DNA of 64,000 bases, from assembly GCF_029840635.1 (NCBI RefSeq), contig NZ_JAOCCU010000024.1:29659-93658 (forward strand), given 5' to 3'. Source of the DNA: Mitsuaria sp. GD03876 (lineage in GTDB: Bacteria; Pseudomonadota; Gammaproteobacteria; Burkholderiales; Burkholderiaceae_C). Of the stretch, positions 26,533 through 34,764 are shown in pieces (position 1 is the first letter of the stretch; each line of letters starts with the position of its first letter). The position numbers and the translations under genes were made by a program. Under the pieces are notes generated by a model. The model worked only from the letters and a program-made list of their open reading frames with translations, made no database searches and was not told where the DNA came from.

Positions 26533-27064
26533 TCCCCGCCGCATTCCCGACGTCCCCGATCGCGCCGACCTGCCGGAGACGATCGAGGACCTGACGCTGC
26601 GCATCGAGATGGCCGAACTGCGCGTCGTCCGGCGCGACCTGGAGTTTCAGCTGCACTGGGACGCGCTGCACAAGCGCGGGAAGGCGGTGCTGGTGCCGAG
26701 CCGCTGGTTGCTGCCGGCGCTGGGCACCGGCGCCAGCTGGTTGTTCTGGCGGCTGATCCGTGGCCGGCGCCCTGGGCGCGGGCACCACGACCGGCATGCC
26801 GGTCGCGGGCGGCATGCTTTCCACGGCGCGGCACCGGCGGCGGGCGACGGGCAGGGCCCGGCGCATGGCGAGAACGCCGCGCGTCCGGAGTTCGGCACGC
26901 TGCAGCTGCTGACGATGCTGTGGGGGCTGATGCCGCTGAGCATCCGCGGCAAGCTCGGCCCGGAGGTGTCCCAGCTGCTGCTGGGCGTGATCGCCGGGTT
27001 CATGCACGGGCGCAAGCAGAAGCGCGAGGCGTCACGCGAGGACGATCCCGCGGCGCCGCGCTGA
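26507..27064 (+). CDS. Third gene of the YqjDE operon, hypothetical
   Basis: 185 residues, start overlapping the preceding gene by 26 bases. A helical segment with TIEDLTLRIEMAELRVVRRDLEF resembles a coiled coil, followed by GTGASWLFWRLIRGRR and a later hydrophobic patch (GTLQLLTMLWGLMPLSI). Position corresponds to yqjK in enteric operons but sequence similarity is not evident to me. Confidence 0.65.
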   Translation: MPAPPPRPDPRRIPDVPDRADLPETIEDLTLRIEMAELRVVRRDLEFQLHWDALHKRGKAVLVPSRWLLPALGTGASWLFWRLIRGRRPGRGHHDRHAGRGRHAFHGAAPAAGDGQGPAHGENAARPEFGTLQLLTMLWGLMPLSIRGKLGPEVSQLLLGVIAGFMHGRKQKREASREDDPAAPR

Positions 27065-27083
27065 CGCGCGGCGCCTTCTTGCC

Positions 27084-27542
27084 TTACACCTTCTCGGCGT
27101 TGCGCGCCTGGTCGCGCAGCAGCTTCACCTGGTCGTGGTTGCGCAGCGCGCCGGCGAGCTGTCGCTGGACCACTTCCAGCACGCCGGCCGGCAGGTCCTT
27201 CTGCGCCGCCTTGCGATAGCGGCCCACGGCCGCGTCCTCGCCGCGCTCGCATTCCTCGAGCATCGCCTTGTCGCTGTAGCCGGTCAGCGTGCCCTTGACG
27301 GCCACCCAGCCGCGATGCATCGCGCCGCTGGTGCTGCCTTCGTCCTCGGGCTGGCCGCCGTGCTGCCGCACCAGCTGCTGCAATTCCGCGCAGGCCTGGC
27401 GGCAGTCCGCGGCGCGCTGCGCGAAGACCTCGCGCAGGCTGGTGCTTTTGACGTGCTCGGCGCAGCTCAGGAAGCCGTACTCGCCGTCCTTGCAGGTCTC
27501 GATCAGCGTGTTCAGTTCGTCGATGACGTCCTTGTTGTCCAT
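27084..27542 (-). CDS. DUF2383 four-helix-bundle protein (PA2169 type)
   Basis: 152 residues, all helical: VIDELNTLIETCKDGEYGFL, CAEHVKSTSLREVFAQRAA, then CERGEDAAVGRYRKAAQKDL. This is the PA2169/DUF2383 ferritin-like bundle, a frequent stress-response protein of unknown activity. Convergent with the YqjDE-like operon. Its -24/-12 promoter lies partly inside the end of the upstream hybrid kinase gene. Confidence 0.88.
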   Translation of the reverse strand: MDNKDVIDELNTLIETCKDGEYGFLSCAEHVKSTSLREVFAQRAADCRQACAELQQLVRQHGGQPEDEGSTSGAMHRGWVAVKGTLTGYSDKAMLEECERGEDAAVGRYRKAAQKDLPAGVLEVVQRQLAGALRNHDQVKLLRDQARNAEKV

Positions 27543-27584
27543 GGCAGTCCTTTCCGAAAGGGGGAGTGGAGATGCCAGGGATTC

Positions 27585-27600
27585 AGCAAGTCACGTACCC
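27585..27600 (-). promoter_or_regulatory. Sigma-54 promoter of DUF2383 gene
   Basis: GGGTACGTGACTTGCT on the minus strand, exact spacing, overlapping the last codons of the hybrid kinase gene. Confidence 0.72.
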
Positions 27601-29957
27601 GTGGGCAGCCCCATCGCGCGCCGCAGCGCCTCCAGGATCTGCGACGGCGACGCCGGCTTGCGCAGCACGATGAACGAGGACTCGGCCGTCAGCGCCTCGC
27701 TGAAGCCGCTGATCAGCACGATCGGCAGCCCGGCGCGGCGCGTGCGCAGCTCGCGGGCCAGCGCCTGGCCGTCCATCGAGCCCGGCATCACCACGTCCGA
27801 CAACACCACGTCCACCGCCGCGCCGCTGCCGAACAGCTGCAGCGCCTCGTCCGCGTCCTTGGCCGACAGCACCTGGCAGGAGAAGCTGCGCAGCAGGCTG
27901 GCGGTGACGCGGTTGAGTTCCTCGTTGTCCTCCACCAGCAGCACCCGCGCGCCGGCCAGGCTGTTGGCGCGCGCGTCCTCGCGCGGCTGGTCGGGCCGGG
28001 CGCGCACCGGCGCGCTGGCCTGCGACGGCAGCAGCAGCGTCACCGTCGTGCCCGCGCCGAGCTGGCTGGCGATGCGCGCCGTGCCGCCGGCCTGCACGCA
28101 GAAGCCCATCACCTGGCTCAGCCCCAGGCCGGTGCCCTTGCCGACCTGCTTGGTGGTGAAGAAGGGCTCGAAGACGCGTCCCAGGATGTCGTCCGGGATG
28201 CCCGGGCCGCGGTCGGTGAAGGTGATGGCCACGTACTCGCCGGGCGCCAGGTCCTGCACGTCGCCCGGCGACGCGCGGCCGGCCTCGAGCGTGATCTCGC
28301 CCATGCCGTTGGTCGCGTCGCGCGCGTTCAGCGCGATGTTGATCAGCGCGAGCTCCAGCTCCGACGGATCGACCCGCACGCTGGGCAGGTCCGGCGCCAT
28401 CGTCGTCGTCAGCTGCATCCGCTTGCCCAGCACCGTGGCCAGCAGCTCGTTCATCTCGCCCAGCGTCGAGCGCAGGTCGATCACCTGCGGATGCACCGGC
28501 TGGCGTCCCGACACGCGCAGCAGATGCTGCGTCAACCGGCTGCCGACATCGACCGACCGCATGATCGCGCCCAGCGGCATCGCCATCGACTCGGCATGCG
28601 GGCTGCGCTGGATCAGGTGCGCGCTGTTGCTGATCACGCCCAGCAGGTTGTTGAAGTCGTGCGCGACGCCGCCGGTCAGCCGGCCCAGCGCGGCGATGCG
28701 CTGCGCGCGCGAGCTCAGCTGTTCCGCCTCGCGGGTGCGGTCGATCGCCTCGTTGACGCGGTCCTCCAGCTCCGAGCGCCCCTGGCGGATCGCGGCGCTG
28801 GCATCCTCGAGCGCCAGGGCCACCTCGTCGCATTCGAGCATGCCGGTCCTGGGCGCGCGCACCGGCTCGCCGGCGCGCAGCGCGTTGGCGATCTCGTTGA
28901 GCGCGTGGATCGGGCCCGAGATGCGGCGGCTGATCCACAGCGCGCCGAACATGCCCACCAGCACCAGCAGCAGCGCGCCCACGGCGATCGGCTGCAGCGC
29001 GGTGCTGCCGCCCAGGCCCGCCAGGCCTGACACCCGCGGCACCGCGGTGACCACGGTCCAGCCCTGCGGCGACTTGCTGAAGTAGCCCAGCACCGGCTTG
29101 CCGTCGAGGTTGACCGACTCGAACTGGGCCTCGTCCCGCGTCGCCATCAGCCGCTTGAGGTCGTCGGTGGCGGGGCGCCCGGCGTAGCTGATGCCGCCGG
29201 GGTGACGGGCGACGATGGTGCCGCTGCCGTCCATGATCGTCGCGGTCCAGTCGCCGGGCAGGCGCTGCGCGTCGATGATCTGCTGCAGCTCCTGCGGCAG
29301 CACGGTGATCGTCATGTTCAGCCAGACATGGCCGCCGCGCTCGATCGGCTGGACGATCTGCGCGCGCAGCTGGCCGGTGGCGCGGTCCGGGCCGAGGTCG
29401 CCGATCACCGCCTGCTCCGACAGTGGCACCGACTCGCGCACCAGCACCGGCCGCGAGGCGGCCCGCGTGGGCAGGCCCGGCGGGACGGTGGCCGCCGACG
29501 TGGCGGCGGCCGAGGCGCCGGTGGCGGGCGGGAAGGCGACGGGTGGCGCGAGCGGCGCGGCGGGAACCGCGCCCGTCGGCGGCGTGTCCGCCACCCGCCC
29601 GGCGGCAAGCCGCGTGCTGAACAGCGTCCGGTCCGGCGCGGCCAGCTCGACCCAGCCGGCCAGTCCCTGCATCGCGCGGCGCGACTGCAGTTCCAGCATC
29701 GCCAGGTCGTCGGCCGGGATCTGCGGCGAGCTGTCCAGGATCTGCGACAGCGACAGCACCCGCGCGATGTTGGCCCGGCGCGCCAGTTCCTTGTCCACCA
29801 CCATCGACAGCGCGCGCGTGCTGTCGCGCATGTGGCGCACGGTGGCTTCCTGCTCGTCGCTCCAGGTCTGCCAACTGACCCACAGCGCCGCGATGATGCC
29901 GGGCAGCATCACGGACAGGACGAGCACGAGCAGGCGGGAACGGATCGGCAGGGGCAT
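27591..29957 (-). CDS. Hybrid sensor histidine kinase with C-terminal receiver
   Basis: 788 residues from ATG 29957; a TTG at 30059 would add a basic, unlikely extension before the first membrane helix. Membrane helix at the N-terminus, periplasmic Cache-like sensor (to ~330) with a Pro/Ala insertion, second helix (ALLLVLVGMFGALWI), HAMP, HisKA with His433 in GGVAHDFNNLLG, HATPase (NARDA, DRGPGIP, GTGLGLSQV) and a receiver (VLSDVVMPG). The internal receiver implies a phosphorelay through an Hpt protein not seen here. It follows the AI-2E-type exporter gene and may share its promoter. Confidence 0.9.
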   Translation of the reverse strand: MPLPIRSRLLVLVLSVMLPGIIAALWVSWQTWSDEQEATVRHMRDSTRALSMVVDKELARRANIARVLSLSQILDSSPQIPADDLAMLELQSRRAMQGLAGWVELAAPDRTLFSTRLAAGRVADTPPTGAVPAAPLAPPVAFPPATGASAAATSAATVPPGLPTRAASRPVLVRESVPLSEQAVIGDLGPDRATGQLRAQIVQPIERGGHVWLNMTITVLPQELQQIIDAQRLPGDWTATIMDGSGTIVARHPGGISYAGRPATDDLKRLMATRDEAQFESVNLDGKPVLGYFSKSPQGWTVVTAVPRVSGLAGLGGSTALQPIAVGALLLVLVGMFGALWISRRISGPIHALNEIANALRAGEPVRAPRTGMLECDEVALALEDASAAIRQGRSELEDRVNEAIDRTREAEQLSSRAQRIAALGRLTGGVAHDFNNLLGVISNSAHLIQRSPHAESMAMPLGAIMRSVDVGSRLTQHLLRVSGRQPVHPQVIDLRSTLGEMNELLATVLGKRMQLTTTMAPDLPSVRVDPSELELALINIALNARDATNGMGEITLEAGRASPGDVQDLAPGEYVAITFTDRGPGIPDDILGRVFEPFFTTKQVGKGTGLGLSQVMGFCVQAGGTARIASQLGAGTTVTLLLPSQASAPVRARPDQPREDARANSLAGARVLLVEDNEELNRVTASLLRSFSCQVLSAKDADEALQLFGSGAAVDVVLSDVVMPGSMDGQALARELRTRRAGLPIVLISGFSEALTAESSFIVLRKPASPSQILEALRRAMGLPTGT

Positions 29958-30039
29958 GGGCGAGGGGGCGGCGGAGGAACGGGCGTGGCGCCGCGGCCAG
30001 AAGGCGGCGGCGCGGACGCGGGAGCGTCGAGGCGGCAGA

Positions 30040-31260
30040 TTATGGGCGGTGCTGTTCAAGGGGGTCCGAGCGTGGGGTGGGGCGGCCGGCGGCGGTGGCG
30101 CCGCCTGGGGAGACGGGACCGGCGGGGCCGTCGGGATGGGGACGCAGCAAGGCGCTCAACGGCGGGCAGGGGCGGTCGCTGCCGCGCAGGTAGACGGCGA
30201 CCGGACGCATGCGGCGGTTGCGCTGGCTGAGGCTGCGCAGGCAGATCAGCAGCGGCACCGCGAGCACCGCGCCGGCCACGCCCCAGAGCCAGCCCCAGAA
30301 CATCACCGACAGCAGCACCGACAGCGGATTCATCGACAGCCGCTTGCCGATCACCATCGGCGTGATGACGTTGGATTCGACCGCGTGGATGCACAGGTAG
30401 GCCGCCACCGGCGCCAGCAGCGACCCGACCCCGGCATCGCCCAGCGACGAGGCGAGCGCGGCCGCCAGCAGCAGCCCCGACATGATCAGCGGACCGAGGT
30501 AGGGCACGAAGTTCAGCAGGCCGGCCACCGCGCCCCACAGGCCGGGATTGGGCAGGTCCACCAGCCACATCGTGCCGGCCACCACCAGCCCCATGACGAG
30601 GTTGATCGCCGAGACCGAGACCACGTAGCGCGAGATGTCGCGCTGCGCCGCGCGCAGCCCGCCGAGCACCACCGCGCGCAGCCGCTGCCGGTGCGGCAGC
30701 AGCTCGATGCAGCGCGACAGCACCCAGTGCTCCGACGCCAGGAGGAAATACAGCAGGATCGTCGTCGCGGCGGCCGACACCAGGAACTTCACGCCGGTGC
30801 CCAGCACCTGCGCCGTCAGCGCGACACCCTCGCTGGCCAGCCGCTCCCGCAAGGGATCGTTCGGCGGCGTCGCCGCGGCCGCGCGTCCCGCGCGACGCTC
30901 CACCGGCGGACCGAAACCCGGAATCGCCGCCCGCCACCGGTCCACCCGGTTCAAGGCCTGCGACACCGCCACCGGCGCCCGCTGCCACCAGTCCGCCACC
31001 GGCTCGGCCAGCAAGGCCACGCTCAATACCGTGCAGCCCACCAGCGTCGTCACCAACATCGCGGCGCTCACCGCCTCCGGCATGCCGTGATGCCGCATCG
31101 TCCGCACCGCCGGCGCCAGCACGAAGGTCAGGATCAACGCCACCAGCACCGGCAACACGATCGCGCTCGCCTCCTTCAGCAGGAAGACCAGCGCGATCAA
31201 CAGCAGGCCCCGCGTCGCCCAGCGGCGCATCGAGGTCGGGGGCAGGGGGGCGGAACGCAA
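30040..31260 (-). CDS. AI-2E family transporter (TqsA/PerM type)
   Basis: 406 residues from TTG 31260; ATG 31230 is an alternative. Eight hydrophobic segments in the AI-2E pattern, with ILTFVLAPAVRTM near the N-terminus and NFVPYLGPLIMSG plus VESNVITPMVIGKRLSMNPL, the family signature, in the second half. Members export autoinducer-2 or act as Na/H antiporters; the substrate is not predictable. A Pro/Arg-rich cytoplasmic tail (~355-406) overlaps the upstream part of the kinase gene. A -24/-12 sequence lies 43 bases upstream. Confidence 0.86.
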   Translation of the reverse strand: MRSAPLPPTSMRRWATRGLLLIALVFLLKEASAIVLPVLVALILTFVLAPAVRTMRHHGMPEAVSAAMLVTTLVGCTVLSVALLAEPVADWWQRAPVAVSQALNRVDRWRAAIPGFGPPVERRAGRAAAATPPNDPLRERLASEGVALTAQVLGTGVKFLVSAAATTILLYFLLASEHWVLSRCIELLPHRQRLRAVVLGGLRAAQRDISRYVVSVSAINLVMGLVVAGTMWLVDLPNPGLWGAVAGLLNFVPYLGPLIMSGLLLAAALASSLGDAGVGSLLAPVAAYLCIHAVESNVITPMVIGKRLSMNPLSVLLSVMFWGWLWGVAGAVLAVPLLICLRSLSQRNRRMRPVAVYLRGSDRPCPPLSALLRPHPDGPAGPVSPGGATAAGRPTPRSDPLEQHRP

Positions 31261-31736
31261 GATGGTAAGGATGACGAAATGCGAGGGCGGTCACTGCGGC
31301 GAAGCAAGGGACGGGCCAACCGCGTTGGCGACGTGGGTACAGGGGGTTACCTCGGGCCTGTCTTGCGTGGGTTGGCGATGCACCGCCCAACTGCTCGACG
31401 CCAAGCGCGGACCCTCCACGAGGCATGGGGGATCCCTCCTGGACCCCCAAGCCTCATTCCGGTCCCAGTAGCGCCCGCGGCCTTCGCTTTCTTCTTGGCG
31501 GGGGGAGCGAGGGGCCTCGCATCGGTAAAGGATGCCGAAAGCCTTGCCTGGGAAGGGCCGGGGGACGGCATGGCGCGTCCGCGATGCGGACGGACGGCGG
31601 GCGGGCTGAGGAGGAGACGGGGTCAGGCCTCGCCGTCGACGATTCCCCGGCAGGCCCCGTGCCCAGTGGGTTTGCGGCGATCGGGCAGGCACGCCGGATG
31701 ACGCGGTCTTCGCGATGTGAAACCTCGAAGCGGCGA
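31261..31736. other. Non-coding region between AI-2E transporter and rpoN
   Basis: No reading frame here looks like a real protein. The segment holds a hairpin GGGGGATCC-CTCCT-GGACCCCC (31427-31448), a GTCCGC/GCGGAC stem near 31577-31592 and the transporter promoter. A structured leader or small RNA is possible but unsupported. Confidence 0.4.
31303..31318 (-). promoter_or_regulatory. Sigma-54 promoter of AI-2E transporter gene
   Basis: TGGCCCGTCCCTTGCT on the minus strand, exact GG-N10-GC; consensus T first and W last. Predicted start ~31292. Confidence 0.65.
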
Positions 31737-31752
31737 TGGCATGGTCCTTGCG
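31737..31752 (+). promoter_or_regulatory. Sigma-54 promoter upstream of rpoN itself
   Basis: TGGCATGGTCCTTGCG, one of the best matches in the window; predicted start ~31763, leader ~110 bases. Confidence 0.78.
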
Positions 31753-31873
31753 CTGTGGGTTCCATCAGGCCGGTCACCGGCACTGCCTACAAGCCGTTCC
31801 CGGCCTTGCGCATCGCGGGAGGAACGGAACGGGTTGCAGGCGGTTTCACCCCCTTTCGACAGGAGTCTCACAA

Positions 31874-33286
31874 GTGGGAGCAATGGAACTCAGGCACGAG
31901 CACAAGCAGACGCAGACGCTGTCGCCTCGCCTCCAGCACGCCGTGCGGCTGCTGCAGATGTCGTCGCTGGACTTCTCCACGATGGTCACCGACATGCTGG
32001 GGCGCAATCCCTTCCTGGAGGTCACCGAAGGCTCGGACGACGCGCTGCCGCTGGACGCGGACGTGCCGGTCGCGCCGGGACCGGTGATGTCCGACGCTCC
32101 GGAGCCGCTGCCCGACGACCGCGAGATCTGGCGCGCCGAGAGCTCCGGATCGATGCGCCGCGCCGAGGACGGCGAGCTCAGCGCGCTGGAGATGACCGCC
32201 GCGCAGACCTGCCTGCGCGAACACCTGCGCAGCCAGCTCAACGTGCTGCGCCTGTCCCCGCGCGACCTGGTGCTGGCGACGATCGTGGCCGAGTCGGTCG
32301 ACGACGACGGCTACCTGCGCAGCTCGCTCGAGGAACTCGCGGCGGTCGCCCAGATGCAGCCGCCGGTGGCGATCGAGGAGATGCAAATCGCGCTCAAGCG
32401 CGTGCAGGCGCTCGATCCGCTGGGCGTCGGGGCGCGCAGCGTCGCCGAATGCCTGCTGCTGCAGCTGCCCAAGATCGAGGACGCCCGCAGCCGGACGCTG
32501 GCCGAGCGGATCATCACGCAACACCTGAACCTGCTGGCCTCGCGCGACGTGCCGGCGCTGGCGCAGCTGCTGGACGTGAGCGTGGCCGAGGCCGAATCCG
32601 TCTGCCTGAAGCTGCGCCGCTTCGACCCCCGCCCGGGCTGGCGCTACGAGACCACGCAGGCCGCGTACATCGTGCCGGACGTGCTGACGACCAAGGTGCG
32701 CGGCCAGTGGCGCGTGCAGCTCAATCCGGCCGTGATCCCGAAGGTGCGGATGAACCAGGTCTACGCCGAGCTGTTCCAGCGTCACCGCCAGCAGGGCCAT
32801 GCCGAGATGGCCAACCACCTGCAGGAAGCCCGCTGGACGATGCGCAACATCGAGCAGCGCTTCTCCACCATCCTGGACGTGGCCAACGCGATCGTGCGCC
32901 GCCAGCGGCACTTCCTGGAATTCGGCGCGATGGCGATGAAGCCGCTGGGCCTCAAGGAGATCGCCGACGAGGTCGGCATCCACGAGTCGACGGTCTCGCG
33001 CGTGACCAACAACAAGTACCTGGCGACGCCGACTGGCGTGTACGAGCTGAAGTACTTCTTCTCCCGCGCGATCGTCAGCAGCAACGGCAGCGCCTGCTCG
33101 GGCACCGCGATCCGCGGGCTGATCAAGGACATCATCGAGGCCGAGCGCGCGGACAACCCGCTGTCCGACGCCGAGATCACCCGCCAGCTCGCCCGCCAGG
33201 GCCTGGTGGTGGCGCGGCGCACGGTGACCAAGTACCGCCAGATGCTGCGCATCGACGCCGTCGAGCGCCGCCGCCAGCACAGCTGA
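31874..33286 (+). CDS. rpoN: RNA polymerase sigma-54 factor, probable second paralogue
   Basis: 470 residues from GTG 31874, chosen because AGGAG lies 8 bases upstream; the ATG at 31883 has only a 2-base gap to a GGGAG. Region I (LSPRLQHAVRLLQMSSLDFS), core-binding domain, HTH (LKEIADEVGIHESTVSRVTN) and the RpoN box ARRTVTKYRQ near residues 447-456 are all present. Region I opens with ELRHEHKQTQ rather than the common LxLKLSQxLxLTPQLQ, and the usual downstream genes of the main rpoN locus (hpf, ptsN) are absent, so I read it as a second, specialised RpoN. It is preceded by a -24/-12 promoter, i.e. likely autoregulated. Confidence 0.92.
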   Translation: MGAMELRHEHKQTQTLSPRLQHAVRLLQMSSLDFSTMVTDMLGRNPFLEVTEGSDDALPLDADVPVAPGPVMSDAPEPLPDDREIWRAESSGSMRRAEDGELSALEMTAAQTCLREHLRSQLNVLRLSPRDLVLATIVAESVDDDGYLRSSLEELAAVAQMQPPVAIEEMQIALKRVQALDPLGVGARSVAECLLLQLPKIEDARSRTLAERIITQHLNLLASRDVPALAQLLDVSVAEAESVCLKLRRFDPRPGWRYETTQAAYIVPDVLTTKVRGQWRVQLNPAVIPKVRMNQVYAELFQRHRQQGHAEMANHLQEARWTMRNIEQRFSTILDVANAIVRRQRHFLEFGAMAMKPLGLKEIADEVGIHESTVSRVTNNKYLATPTGVYELKYFFSRAIVSSNGSACSGTAIRGLIKDIIEAERADNPLSDAEITRQLARQGLVVARRTVTKYRQMLRIDAVERRRQHS

Positions 33287-33321
33287 CGACCCGGATCTTC
33301 CCGAGGCGCGATGGAGACAAG

Positions 33322-33345
33322 GACGGGGCCCGACGAGGCCCCGTC
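33322..33345 (+). terminator. Terminator of rpoN
   Basis: Perfect 9-bp stem GACGGGGCC/GGCCCCGTC with six-base loop, followed by GTCATTTTC; 36 bases after the rpoN stop. Confidence 0.8.
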
Positions 33346-33346
33346 G

Positions 33347-33787
33347 TCATTTTCGGCGCGGCGCCGACGGCGGGGTCTGCGGGCCGGCGTCCTTGACCAG
33401 CCGGTCCCGGCGCTCCGCGTCCAGCCGGTCCCGGCGCTCCGCGTCCAGGCCGGGCGTGCCGCGCAGGTCGGTGTCGACCTGGCCCTGCGCCAGGTCCTCG
33501 CGCGCCTGGCCGATGACCTCGCGCTGGTTCTCGCCGGCGGCGCCGGTGCCATGGCCGCCCGTCGAATCGCCACCGACGCTCTGGTCGCGTTCGTGCGGCA
33601 GCTGCACGTCGTCGTTGTGGCGAGGGGCCTCGTCGGGCGGGACCGTGCCGGGCGACACCGGGGCCTTGTCGAGCATGCGGCGGGGCGCGGCGGAGGCGTC
33701 GCCGGCGCCGCCCGCGCGCCCTTCGTCGCCGCGGCCGGCATCGCCGTTGTCGCCGGGACGCGGGGTTCCGTCTTGCGCGGTGGTCAT
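33347..33787 (-). CDS. Conserved disordered hypothetical protein
   Basis: 146 residues, highly charged, no folded domain visible. It carries NDDVQLPHERDQSV, which recurs in small Burkholderiales proteins of unknown function, and an exact internal duplication LDAERRDR-LDAERRDR caused by a 24-base tandem repeat. A -24/-12-type sequence lies 35 bases upstream. Confidence 0.7.
   Translation of the reverse strand: MTTAQDGTPRPGDNGDAGRGDEGRAGGAGDASAAPRRMLDKAPVSPGTVPPDEAPRHNDDVQLPHERDQSVGGDSTGGHGTGAAGENQREVIGQAREDLAQGQVDTDLRGTPGLDAERRDRLDAERRDRLVKDAGPQTPPSAPRRK
33397..33444. repeat. Exact 24-base tandem duplication
   Basis: 33397-33420 is repeated identically at 33421-33444, inside the 146-residue protein gene; in frame (eight residues). 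Confidence 0.9.
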
Positions 33788-33821
33788 GAGCACTCTCCTG
33801 AAGTTCTTCTTGCCCCGGTTC

Positions 33822-33837
33822 GGCAATCCGCCGGCCT
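33822..33837 (-). promoter_or_regulatory. Sigma-54-like promoter of the disordered protein gene
   Basis: AGGCCGGCGGATTGCC on the minus strand; exact spacing and good -12, weak -24 beyond GGC. Confidence 0.5.
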
Positions 33838-33913
33838 GCGGCGAGGCCACCCGGGGCCACTCACGGCCGCTGTCCCGGGCCCTTCGTCCGGGGGCTTTCC
33901 AGGAGAAGTTCTC

Positions 33914-34723
33914 ATGCATCCCATCAACGGCCGCGGCGCATGCCCCGATCACCCCATGCCTCCCGAGGCCCACCCCGGCGGTGAGGCGGCGCCAGCACGC
34001 GTGCCGACTGACCAATCCTTGAGGGGCTTCCTTTTCGAGGGATTGCCGTCGGCGAAAGACCTGACCCTCGACCGGCTCCAGGCCTCGGTCGACATGCTGT
34101 CGGCGGCATGCCTCTACCTGGAGGAACAGCTGCGGCAGAACGTGATGTCGGCGCCTTGCCGACCGCGCATGGACCGGCTGAAAGGGGCCCTGGCCGAGGC
34201 CCAGGAGAGCTTGACCTCGCTGAAGAGTGGGGCCGGGCACGCCGGCGGGCAGGCGCAAGCCGCGCCGGCCGTCCCGCGCTTCACGCTCGGGCAGGTGCAT
34301 GAGCGCGTGGAGCAAGCGATGGAGGGCGGCGTGGCCCTGTCCCGGGCGCTCCGCCTCATTGGCGAAGGGGGACGCGACGCGACCTGGTTGAGCCTGTCGT
34401 TGAACAACATGGAGGAGCACCTGAGCCGGGCCGGGTCTGCCATCAAGCGTGGCGGAACGACCGGCGATGCCCACCAGCTGCAGGACCTGGCCCGGAAATT
34501 CGACCGGTTCGCACCGGAGCTCGTCGTCACGCCCGAGTTCGCCAACGAGTTCGTCGACGCGCTGCACGCGCTGCAGCGACCGTCGGCCGCCGCCCACGGG
34601 CTGACCGCGCTGCCTGCGCCGCGACCGGACGACCCCACGTGGCACGAGCTGTCGCGACAGGAGGCCGGGGAACTCCGCGCCGAGTTGGCCCAGGGACCCT
34701 TGCCGCTGTTCGAGCGCCGCTGA
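33914..34723 (+). CDS. Unrecognised helical protein
   Basis: 269 residues from ATG 33914, AGGAGAAG at 33901-33908. No signal peptide or membrane helix. A polar, Pro/Gly-rich N-terminus (~1-35) precedes a long helical region (LDRLQASVDMLSAACLYLEE, VHERVEQAMEGGVALSRALR, LSLSLNNMEEHLSRAGSAIK). I know no homologue. Together with the 35954, 49984, 53371 and 55063 genes it belongs to a set of soluble, orphan-looking proteins with polar N-termini in this region; secreted effector is one possibility, without direct evidence. Confidence 0.6.
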   Translation: MHPINGRGACPDHPMPPEAHPGGEAAPARVPTDQSLRGFLFEGLPSAKDLTLDRLQASVDMLSAACLYLEEQLRQNVMSAPCRPRMDRLKGALAEAQESLTSLKSGAGHAGGQAQAAPAVPRFTLGQVHERVEQAMEGGVALSRALRLIGEGGRDATWLSLSLNNMEEHLSRAGSAIKRGGTTGDAHQLQDLARKFDRFAPELVVTPEFANEFVDALHALQRPSAAAHGLTALPAPRPDDPTWHELSRQEAGELRAELAQGPLPLFERR

Positions 34724-34737
34724 CCCGACGCGCCGGC

Positions 34738-34753
34738 CGGAACGGCGCTTGCC
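34738..34753 (+). promoter_or_regulatory. Sigma-54 promoter of mechanosensitive channel gene
   Basis: CGGAACGGCGCTTGCC, exact spacing; predicted start ~34764, one base before the ATG. Confidence 0.68.
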
Positions 34754-34764
34754 GCCTGGCGGAC

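Noticed and set aside
31425..31783. Short open frames on both strands in the rpoN upstream region
   Set aside because: No ribosome-binding sites, low-information composition and overlap with the rpoN promoter.
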